From: Litorimonas sp964425355
Lineage (GTDB): Bacteria > Pseudomonadota > Alphaproteobacteria > Caulobacterales > Maricaulaceae
Direction: 5' to 3'
Length of the DNA stretch: 16,887 bases
Assembly (NCBI GenBank): GCA_964425355.1
Contig: CAYRMO010000059.1
Coordinates: 1 to 16,887, forward strand
Position 1 is the stretch's first letter. Every line of letters begins with the position of its first letter. Shown one piece after another: positions 1 to 6,316 of the stretch. The notes beneath the pieces are model-generated. The model was given only the letters and a program-made list of their open reading frames with translations, did not search any database and was not told the origin of the DNA. The translations under genes were made by a program, and so were the position numbers.

Positions 1-823
1 CTTGAAGAACATCATTCAATATTCTCAATATTTGTTCAAAATTGTTACTTCTCGCCACCGAGCTATTTAGTTTATAGAGATTTACCATCTCATCAATCAC
101 TATGAGCAATCCCTTATATCCGGCGATTTTCGCAAATTGGGAATAAAGTTTGAGGTAATCATAAATATTAGCATCATCAATGATTGTTCTTACGCCGAGA
201 GCTTTCCGTGCATCGGTCTTTGTCGTGAACTCAGCCCGCAACCAACGTAGCGCATTTGATTTTCTTTCTTCATCGCCAGTCATCGCTCCAAAGAAAAACT
301 CTGTTACAACTTTTTTGAAATCATAACCTGAGACGAGTTCTTCAAGCGGTGCCAATCGTTCTTCAATTAAAGCCTCCGCAGAGGTATTTTGTTCATCTGC
401 ATCTTTCATCGATCTAGAGACAAAACGTTCGACAATGCTAGATAACGCTCCCCCATCAACCTTAGTTCGCGTCGCCATATTTCGCGTAAGTTCGGCAAAT
501 AAGTTTCGCGCCTGCCCATTAGATGCATGTAAACGGCGGTCAGGAGCAAGGTCAGCATTTACCACGATCAGCCCTTTCTCCATTGCAATTAGCCGCACTA
601 AATTAAGAAAAAAGGTTTTACCTGCCCCATATTCTCCTATGATCAACCTAATGGATGACCCACCATCTGCAATTAAGTCGATATCATTATTCAATTGAGC
701 AAGCTCATCCGAACGGCCGACTTGAACATGATGCAATCCAGAGCGTGGCACAACACCTGCTCGTAAGGCCTGGATGATTGTGGCACGATCTTTAGGTCGA
801 ATTCTTTTTTTCGTATCGCTCAA
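1..823 (-). CDS. P-loop ATPase of the DUF2791 (BrxC/BrxD-like) type, partial at left edge
   Basis: This is a predicted cytoplasmic P-loop ATPase, open at the left edge, so 274 N-terminal residues are visible. Walker A is GEYGAGKT at about residues 63-70, followed by FF. A Walker B-like stretch, GLLIVIDEM, lies at about 238-246. The N-terminal pattern VPRSGLHHVQVGR before Walker A is typical of the DUF2791 family, which includes BrxD of BREX phage-defence loci. The start is TTG at 823, or the adjacent in-frame TTG at 826, behind a strong AAGGAG that overlaps the stop codon of the upstream TerB gene. This implies translational coupling and a shared operon. In known loci such ATPases act with a superfamily II helicase, and that partner could lie beyond the left edge. 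The family assignment is by motif reading. The function in this operon is inferred. Confidence 0.8.
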   Translation of the reverse strand, partial: MSDTKKRIRPKDRATIIQALRAGVVPRSGLHHVQVGRSDELAQLNNDIDLIADGGSSIRLIIGEYGAGKTFFLNLVRLIAMEKGLIVVNADLAPDRRLHASNGQARNLFAELTRNMATRTKVDGGALSSIVERFVSRSMKDADEQNTSAEALIEERLAPLEELVSGYDFKKVVTEFFFGAMTGDEERKSNALRWLRAEFTTKTDARKALGVRTIIDDANIYDYLKLYSQFAKIAGYKGLLIVIDEMVNLYKLNSSVARSNNFEQILRILNDVLQ

Positions 824-834
824 CAATTTTCTCC

Positions 835-3534
835 TTAAGCAGCATTCACTAGATCAGCATAAACCTCTATCGGGTCGCCATCTTCTAATATTGGTTCATC
901 AAATTTTCCGAAAGCCCATTCGTTTAATACTTCCATAGCACCATCCGGAAACAATTTTAAACTTTTCACTAATCGCTCATAGTCTTCACGAGGCCATTCG
1001 ACACGTTCAAGAAGCTCCTTGAGAAGTTGTTCGTAAACGGAATCCAACCCTTGAAACTTATCGCTTGTTTCACCAAATTGAGTTTGAATAACCGTATCGT
1101 CTGCATTTTTCGGCTCTTCATCCTCAAATATACTTGCAAGTAGTGCGGAAGCTTTTTTCGTATCATTAAGGGTGGATTGAACAAGGTTCATGTCTAGCTC
1201 AACACCTCTCTTAGATCCCTCAGAGGATACGGAAGCTTCATTCTCTTTTGAATCTGCATCTCCTTTAGTTTTAGGTGCTGAAGCTTTCATAGAATGCAAA
1301 CTCGAATATAAGTCTTTTTTATCAAATCCTATAGCTTTATAAACCGACTCCAAGGCTCTCACTTCCCCTGGTTCAATTTTTCCATCTGCGACAGCAACGG
1401 CAATAGCTAGTTCTGCTAAAGCCTGTTTTTCACTCTTCGATACGGTTTTAATTTTTCTATTGATTGCAGCGAGGTCGACTTTTTGAACAGAGAGCCACTT
1501 AATCACATTGTAAAGTCGACCTTTTTCATCAGAATTTAGATTCTCGAGACTCATCACTCTTTCTACAAGCACTTTCAGCTCAACATCTAATAACCTGTGA
1601 TCTGAATGTGCAATATAAGCTCCTAATGATATTTCCAGGAAAGCTAGCAGATAGTTATCAGAGGGCTTTTCTTGAGATAAGATTGTTGCATCTGATTCAA
1701 GTAAAAGTAATTTGCTGTCAGACTTTAACGACCCAATTGACTCATAAGGTGTCGGAACCATATTCCACCCCAAAGAATTCAACATAGCACTGACGTCTCT
1801 ATGAATGACTTTAGTTACTTTTTTTCCATCATAATCCGTAGTCTTTTTAATAATTTCTCCAAACGTAGAAATTCCAGATTTTTCATCTGACTTATTAGAA
1901 ACCCAAGCTTTCAATTCACTTATCTTCTTCCCACCAAAATTTGGAAGTAGCTGCGGCGGCAATAAACTTAATGCTTTAAAAGTCCCTTTCGCGTCGGGAT
2001 TTCTTCCTAGTAGGCGACTAAGTTTATCTAGCTCATTCATAGCCTCATCTGCTAACTTCTGAACAGCGCGTATAGGTGCTCTGGTATTTGAAATGTCTGG
2101 AATCCCTTTTGTGTATTTTCCAAATTTCGTAGAAAATGTTGAACTGCAAGATGAATACTCAGGACTAAATTTAGCTCTCGGGATGCTTATTTTTGGGCCG
2201 TTGGGCTGAGCTATTTGCAACTTAGTTTGCAATAGAGAAATGAACTCTTCTTCTAGTCGATTAGCCGGAGTTCTTAAGTGTTTCTCCGGGTGATTCAAAA
2301 ACCATAATAATACATCATCATTGTTTAGTGGCTCACCTGATTTCATTTTTTTACCTATATAAAGAACCACGCTCATAGGCATTTGCCAACTAGACTGTTT
2401 CAAAATTTTCAATGCGGGAACCGATATTGAGTTTGGTTCAAATAGAGTGGCAAAAGATAAAGCGTTTTCGACATATCTTCTCAATGAATGATTATTTGGG
2501 AAAACTTCCAACAACCTTCTCATTTCCGATAAGATATCAGCCGCTTCTTTAAGCGATCCTTCCAAGAATAGACGTCGCTCCAGACCATAAAAATATAGAA
2601 ATGCAAAACTGACATTTGCTTCTGAATTTCTTGCGCCATCCGACAACCATTTTAAATATTCACGACGCGCCTTAGGACTTATACCTGCATAACTTGGCCA
2701 ATAATTAATACTATCTGCGTCGTAATCATTGCTCTCTGCAGCCACTTTTAGCCTTGGATTAATAAGGCAATTATCAGTGCCTCCATATTTTTGCCCCCGA
2801 AGCTTTGACCCAACATAGATCATTCCATGAGCAACTTCTATTCCTGCAATTTTAGTTGCCCTGCCTTTTGGCAACCAACACTTATTCCCTTCACTCATAA
2901 TTTCCGTTGCTTTAGGTTTATGTCCCATTGAGGTGTATCTGCTTAAACTATAGCCAGATTCAACTCTTGCGGAGGGCGAGGCGGATGGCGAAGAAAACTC
3001 TATTTTAAAAGACTCTAAATCGTCAAAATCATCACCTTGACCATTCCCATATTTCTTTCGGTTTTCCTTATATTGTGATTTCGGTATTTTTTCTCGTTTT
3101 TGATTGCTAGAATATTTCCCGGCCTTTGGATTGTGTTTTTTTTGCCCAAATATTTTACTGAACAAGAACATTAATACACCACCTAGTATCAACCAAATTA
3201 AACGGGATGACGAGGTGTCTGATTTATTCTCAGATATTGTATGATCATTAACTTTGGGTTTTGCAGAATGTTGAATTACTTTTTGGATCGCAGCCAATGT
3301 TGCGGCATCAACCTCTCCTGTTACACTTAAATCATTTTCTAGCTGAAATCGTGCTAAGGCCGCTCTAGTTTTTGGCCCCATAAAACCGTCAGCATTACCA
3401 AGATCATAACCTTGCTCGGTCAAAAAGATTTGAACGTTCTCTAGTTGTGAATCTTGTGAATGAGCCCCAATGTAAAAGCAGCTAGCGAAAACCAAAAAAA
3501 AGAAAATACATATGTTTTTTACAAAAGCCTTCAT
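835..3534 (-). CDS. Membrane protein: peptidoglycan-binding domain, TM helix, TerB_N-TerB-TerB_C
   Basis: This 899-aa protein has an unusual architecture. Residues 1-26 are a signal peptide or N-terminal anchor (KNICIFFFLVFASCFYIGA). Residues 31-86 match a PG_binding_1 repeat (GYDLGNADGFMGPKTRAAL, then FQ and VTGEVD). A second hydrophobic helix lies at 112-129 and is followed by a Lys/Arg-rich linker, so the positive-inside rule puts the rest in the cytoplasm. Residues about 215-430 resemble TerB_N (YAGISPKARREYLKWLSDG, then FAFLYFYGLERRLF). The acidic TerB-like helical core lies at about 620-745 (AIAVAVADGKIEPGEVRALE). The tail at 765-899 fits TerB_C. The start codon overlaps the exonuclease stop (ATGA), and the ATPase follows downstream. 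TerB modules are linked to Ter stress systems and DNA-processing loci. The role as a wall-anchored scaffold or sensor is inferred. Codon use is AT-rich, unlike the right part of the window. Confidence 0.82.
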   Translation of the reverse strand: MKAFVKNICIFFFLVFASCFYIGAHSQDSQLENVQIFLTEQGYDLGNADGFMGPKTRAALARFQLENDLSVTGEVDAATLAAIQKVIQHSAKPKVNDHTISENKSDTSSSRLIWLILGGVLMFLFSKIFGQKKHNPKAGKYSSNQKREKIPKSQYKENRKKYGNGQGDDFDDLESFKIEFSSPSASPSARVESGYSLSRYTSMGHKPKATEIMSEGNKCWLPKGRATKIAGIEVAHGMIYVGSKLRGQKYGGTDNCLINPRLKVAAESNDYDADSINYWPSYAGISPKARREYLKWLSDGARNSEANVSFAFLYFYGLERRLFLEGSLKEAADILSEMRRLLEVFPNNHSLRRYVENALSFATLFEPNSISVPALKILKQSSWQMPMSVVLYIGKKMKSGEPLNNDDVLLWFLNHPEKHLRTPANRLEEEFISLLQTKLQIAQPNGPKISIPRAKFSPEYSSCSSTFSTKFGKYTKGIPDISNTRAPIRAVQKLADEAMNELDKLSRLLGRNPDAKGTFKALSLLPPQLLPNFGGKKISELKAWVSNKSDEKSGISTFGEIIKKTTDYDGKKVTKVIHRDVSAMLNSLGWNMVPTPYESIGSLKSDSKLLLLESDATILSQEKPSDNYLLAFLEISLGAYIAHSDHRLLDVELKVLVERVMSLENLNSDEKGRLYNVIKWLSVQKVDLAAINRKIKTVSKSEKQALAELAIAVAVADGKIEPGEVRALESVYKAIGFDKKDLYSSLHSMKASAPKTKGDADSKENEASVSSEGSKRGVELDMNLVQSTLNDTKKASALLASIFEDEEPKNADDTVIQTQFGETSDKFQGLDSVYEQLLKELLERVEWPREDYERLVKSLKLFPDGAMEVLNEWAFGKFDEPILEDGDPIEVYADLVNAA

Positions 3535-4394
3535 TCTTGAAATCTCATCATTTCCATAAAATCAGCTTCTCGAATAATTTTGATGTTTTGTCCCTTGGCG
3601 ATTAAGCTTTCAGCTTTACGGTGTTTAGAGCTTTTTGAATGCCCTGCCAATTTCTGAATATCTTGATTGCCAACGCATAATAGTGTTGTTTTTTTGGTTA
3701 CCCCTTGTCCAACATCACACCCAATTTTTGCAGCCAAATCCGCTGCCTCATTTTTAGTGATTTTAAGTTGACCTGTAAAAACAATAACCTCTCCTGATAA
3801 AAGTCCGTCAGGGTTGCCCTCACGTTTAACCGACGATGGAGAGTATTTTGACAGATCAATTGATTGCTTAACTCGCTTTGCCCAACCAGTTAAATCCAAA
3901 CCAGTTTCCCTTGAAGCGGCCAGTAGAATTTCTCCCGACGCCTTTGCATCCTCTAAGGCATCATGATGTGTGAAATCATATCCAATTTTCTTACACACAT
4001 TAGCTAAACCATAGCCTCTTTCTGAAAATTCACTCCAAGCACGCCTAGCTACCCCAGCTGTATCGAGCCAAGTTATTTCAGGTAATATGAGATCATGAAA
4101 AATGACTGCTTGCTGGATTGCAACACGATCAAAAGGGGTGTGAATAATTGTTATATTTTCCTGCAATAGTTTTGACAGTTCAGGAAATACCTGTTGGAAG
4201 TTTGGTGCACCGCGAATTGTTTCTCGATCAATACCATGGATACCGGTATTTATTTCATCAAAGTAGGTTTCCGGGTCTAAATACGTGCTCCATTCACCAC
4301 TCAATTTTCCATCTCGAAATTTAGCAATACCTATTTGGCAAATACTAGACATATTAGCATTTGCTGTTTCAACATCTATGGCTATGAAATCCAC
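3531..4394 (-). CDS. DEDDh 3'-5' exonuclease (DnaQ-like) with C-terminal BRCT domain
   Basis: This is a predicted metal-dependent 3'-5' exonuclease of the DnaQ/RNase T superfamily. Counting from the GTG at 4394, ExoI is FIAIDVETAN (D7, E9), ExoII is HTPFD (D89), and ExoIII is HHDALEDAK (H144, D149), so the DEDDh set is complete. Residues about 198-285 form a BRCT domain of the ligase/DnaQ-fusion kind (GEVIVFTGQL, then AADLAAKIGCDVGQGVTKKT and KIIREADF). GTG 4394 is preferred because AGGGGA sits 6-7 nt upstream. A longer form from GTG 4421 adds nine residues without a good ribosome site. It is first in the operon, and its TGA overlaps the ATG of the TerB gene by 4 nt. Exonuclease-BRCT proteins may trim or bind nicked or branched DNA. 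The substrate is not shown by the sequence. Confidence 0.87.
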   Translation of the reverse strand: MDFIAIDVETANANMSSICQIGIAKFRDGKLSGEWSTYLDPETYFDEINTGIHGIDRETIRGAPNFQQVFPELSKLLQENITIIHTPFDRVAIQQAVIFHDLILPEITWLDTAGVARRAWSEFSERGYGLANVCKKIGYDFTHHDALEDAKASGEILLAASRETGLDLTGWAKRVKQSIDLSKYSPSSVKREGNPDGLLSGEVIVFTGQLKITKNEAADLAAKIGCDVGQGVTKKTTLLCVGNQDIQKLAGHSKSSKHRKAESLIAKGQNIKIIREADFMEMMRFQE

Positions 4395-4484
4395 CGAAAT
4401 TCCCCTTATCCGTGTGTTCACAGTAAGCGAGGCCTATAATTAAATTCAAGGAGTATTTGATTTTTAGTTTTGATATGGTTCTAC

Positions 4485-4500
4485 TCTTAAGCGCTTAAGA
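4485..4500. repeat. 16-bp perfect palindrome upstream of the exonuclease operon
   Basis: TCTTAAGCGCTTAAGA is its own reverse complement over all 16 bases. It lies about 90 bp upstream of the exonuclease start and is one of three perfect dyads between the operon and the tRNA. It could be an operator or a recombination site. The sequence alone does not decide. Confidence 0.6.
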
Positions 4501-4506
4501 CTTACA

Positions 4507-4525
4507 CAAAGTGTTACACACTTTG
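4507..4525. repeat. Inverted repeat CAAAGTG-TTACA-CACTTTG
   Basis: Two perfect 7-bp arms are separated by 5 nt. As RNA it would form a hairpin downstream of the tRNA, but no uridine run follows on the minus strand, so it is a weak terminator candidate. It also fits an operator for the exonuclease operon. Confidence 0.5.
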
Positions 4526-4542
4526 AAGTTCTAGCTTATGAA

Positions 4543-4554
4543 ATATGCGCATAT
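4543..4554. repeat. 12-bp perfect palindrome ATATGCGCATAT
   Basis: This is a perfect 12-bp palindrome, 17 bp from the encoded CCA end of the tRNA. It is the third dyad in a 70-bp stretch. Confidence 0.45.
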
Positions 4555-4570
4555 AACGAAGTAAAATCAA

Positions 4571-4654
4571 TGGTACGGGTGGTCGGACTCGAACCGACAC
4601 TCCAAAGGAACCGGATTTTGAATCCGGCGCGTCTACCAATTCCGCCACACCCGC
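4571..4654 (-). tRNA. tRNA-Leu, anticodon CAA
   Basis: The minus strand reads a full tRNA. It has a seven-pair acceptor stem, GCGGGTG with CACCCGT (G1-U72 is a wobble), discriminator A and an encoded CCA at 4571-4573. The D arm contains AATTGGTAGACGCG. The anticodon arm is CCGGA-TTCAAAA-TCCGG, which gives anticodon CAA reading UUG. The variable arm is long, as in Leu/Ser tRNAs, and the T arm is GTCGG-TTCGAGT-CCGAC. Low-GC accessory DNA begins just downstream of its 3' end, so it may have served as an integration site. Confidence 0.96.
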
Positions 4655-4704
4655 ATGATGTTATGTGACAAAGCCCAGGGACCTTGTCCGATTGGCAAGG
4701 GCTC

Positions 4705-4732
4705 TACTTAGCCTGACATTTTTTTCCGTCAA
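4705..4732 (-). promoter_or_regulatory. Candidate promoter of tRNA-Leu
   Basis: On the minus strand, TTGACG (4727-4732) is followed after 16 nt by TAAGTA (4705-4710), about 50 bp before the mature tRNA 5' end. The -35 element is good and the -10 element is imperfect. The leader between promoter and tRNA contains a CCTTG/CAAGG dyad. Confidence 0.4.
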
Positions 4733-4799
4733 GCTGAATTCGCCATAATTCGCACATGTTTAAAGGTGACTTTAACATTCATTCTGTTAGAGGCGGCCA

Positions 4800-5405
4800 A
4801 TGAAGGGTAAACTCGCATTTCTGGATAAATGGTATGAGAATACCAAAGCCTTGGCAGGTCATAAGCGAGCAATGCCTGCGCTCTGCGCCCTGTCCTTTGC
4901 AGAAAGCTCATTCTTTCCAATCCCCGTCGACGTTATGATCATGCCCATGGTTCAAGCCCGTCCTAAGGCCTGGTGGCGGATTGCGCTTTGGGCAAGCCTC
5001 TTCTCAGTTCTGGGCGGCATATTCGGATATTTTCTCGGCATGATGTTTTATCAAAGCCTGGCCGAGCCCATGCTAGACTGGCTGGGCAAGACGGATACGG
5101 CCAATACATTCCGCGAAAAGATTGGCGAACATGGTGGCTTATGGGTTTTTGGCGCAGGATTTACGCCTTTTCCTTATAAGGTCATTACGATTATGAGCGG
5201 CGCAGTCCCCGTGAGTTTCGGCATATTTGTGGCGGCCAGTGTCATATCCCGAACCTTGCGTTTCCTCTTGGTCGCCGGGATTGTCCGCCTCTTGGGCGAA
5301 ACGGCGGAACGTTGGATGAAAGAGCATTTTGCGATTTTTACAATCGGCCTATTTGCCTTACTCATCGCAATGTATATCGCCTATCGAAAATTCGTTCCGC
5401 ATTAG
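4800..5405 (+). CDS. DedA/YqaA-family (VTT domain) inner-membrane protein
   Basis: This 201-aa polytopic membrane protein of the DedA/YqaA (SNARE-associated, VTT) superfamily has about four to five hydrophobic segments. Family hallmarks include FAESSFFPIPVDVMIMP at about 33-49, GYFLG at 76-80, the re-entrant stretch GAGFTPFPYKVITIMSGA at 118-135, and SRTLRF at 150-155 with the conserved arginines. DedA proteins are thought to act in membrane lipid (undecaprenyl or phospholipid) translocation and envelope homeostasis. The substrate of this member is unknown. The ATG at 4800 follows GAGGCGG. Its 3' end overlaps that of murI by 4 nt in convergent orientation. Confidence 0.85.
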   Translation: MKGKLAFLDKWYENTKALAGHKRAMPALCALSFAESSFFPIPVDVMIMPMVQARPKAWWRIALWASLFSVLGGIFGYFLGMMFYQSLAEPMLDWLGKTDTANTFREKIGEHGGLWVFGAGFTPFPYKVITIMSGAVPVSFGIFVAASVISRTLRFLLVAGIVRLLGETAERWMKEHFAIFTIGLFALLIAMYIAYRKFVPH

Positions 5406-6202
5406 TTTTTTAAAAGACCGATCGTCTTTGAAAATCCATATGAATTGAAAGCCTGGGCGCGGGCTTGATCTGTTTTGGGCCCGATCAGAAAAGCGGTCTC
5501 CGGATAATCCGGTTTTTGCTTTGAAATATGCCCTGACAAAACCACGTTAAGACGCCGGGCAATCGCCTCCCCGCTATCAACCCAGCTTACCGTTTGGCGT
5601 ACCGCCTGTTTAAGCTCGGCTTTCAAAAGTGGAAAATGCGTGCAGGCCAGGACAACCGCGTCCACATCCATCCCTCTCTTGCCTTGAAAAAGCGGCGCTA
5701 TTTCATCGCGTATTATATCCAAATCAACAGATTTGCCGGATAATTTACGTTCAGCCTGTTCAACCAATCGGGTTGAGCCCTGAAGGACGACCTCGCAGTC
5801 CGAGGCAAAATCAGAAATCAGATCATTGACATAGCGCCGCCTTATGGTGCCCGGCGTTCCCAAAACCCCAATCGTTCGCATGCGCGAGGTCTCAGCGGCG
5901 GGCTTGATGGCAGGCACAACCCCGATGACCGAAATAGGTAGTGCATCGCGAATAGGTTGCAGAGCCGTTGTAGACGCCGTATTACAGGCAATAACAACGG
6001 CGACTGGCTCAAGCATAAGACAAAGCGTTTTCAAAAGACCTGGCAAACGCGCTTGCAACGCGGCTTCACTTTTATCGCCATAGGGCCGAAATTCGTCATC
6101 CGCCACATAGGATAAAAACAGATCAGGCCGACGTTTGCGGATCTCTGCGACCACAGATAATCCGCCCACACCGGAATCAAAAACAAGAACATGATGGCTC
6201 AT
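5402..6202 (-). CDS. murI: Glutamate racemase
   Basis: This cytoplasmic enzyme interconverts L- and D-glutamate for peptidoglycan synthesis. From the ATG at 6202 it is 266 aa, the usual family length. It shows FDSGVGGLS (D9 in the active site), YVADDEFRPYG (usually ADxxxxPYG), the first catalytic cysteine in ACNTAS (C73) and the second in ACTHFP (C187), so both acid-base cysteines are present. ATG 6202 was preferred over an upstream TTG at 6232, because homologues begin just before VFDSGVGG and the extension has no Shine-Dalgarno. The ATG itself also lacks a clear Shine-Dalgarno and abuts a hairpin. It is divergent from the ABC-F gene. Confidence 0.95.
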   Translation of the reverse strand: MSHHVLVFDSGVGGLSVVAEIRKRRPDLFLSYVADDEFRPYGDKSEAALQARLPGLLKTLCLMLEPVAVVIACNTASTTALQPIRDALPISVIGVVPAIKPAAETSRMRTIGVLGTPGTIRRRYVNDLISDFASDCEVVLQGSTRLVEQAERKLSGKSVDLDIIRDEIAPLFQGKRGMDVDAVVLACTHFPLLKAELKQAVRQTVSWVDSGEAIARRLNVVLSGHISKQKPDYPETAFLIGPKTDQARAQAFNSYGFSKTIGLLKN

Positions 6203-6219
6203 GGTCCATCTTTGGACCA
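6202..6219 (-). promoter_or_regulatory. Stem-loop at the murI start codon
   Basis: TGGTCCA-TCTT-TGGACCA forms a perfect 7-bp stem with a 4-nt loop. In the murI transcript its 3' arm runs into the first base of the AUG, and the only purine-rich stretch (AAAGA) lies in the loop. It may limit ribosome access, or it may be a DNA operator between the divergent murI and ABC-F genes. Confidence 0.45.
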
Positions 6220-6316
6220 ACAGGGTAAGCAAATTATGAAGTCTTTTTGATTATTTCAGGGCGGTTTCTGATCTCGTCATTTGCATTCTGGCTAGGCTCG
6301 CTTATCTGGAGCCCCT

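Noticed and set aside
435..698. Open frame of 87 codons on the plus strand
   Set aside because: It lies opposite the clear Walker A-containing ATPase frame and has no domain or ribosome site, so it is a shadow.
835..3534. Tellurite-resistance annotation
   Set aside because: TerB modules alone do not show tellurite resistance. No terC, terD or terZ-like genes are visible, so only the domain names are used.
4673..4702. Hairpin CCTTG/CAAGG as a terminator before tRNA-Leu
   Set aside because: It sits in the leader of the tRNA transcript without a uridine run, so it is likely a chance dyad or a processing structure.
4760..4775. TTAAAG-GTGA-CTTTAA dyad upstream of the DedA-like gene
   Set aside because: The arms are short and AT-rich, and there is no other sign of an operator.
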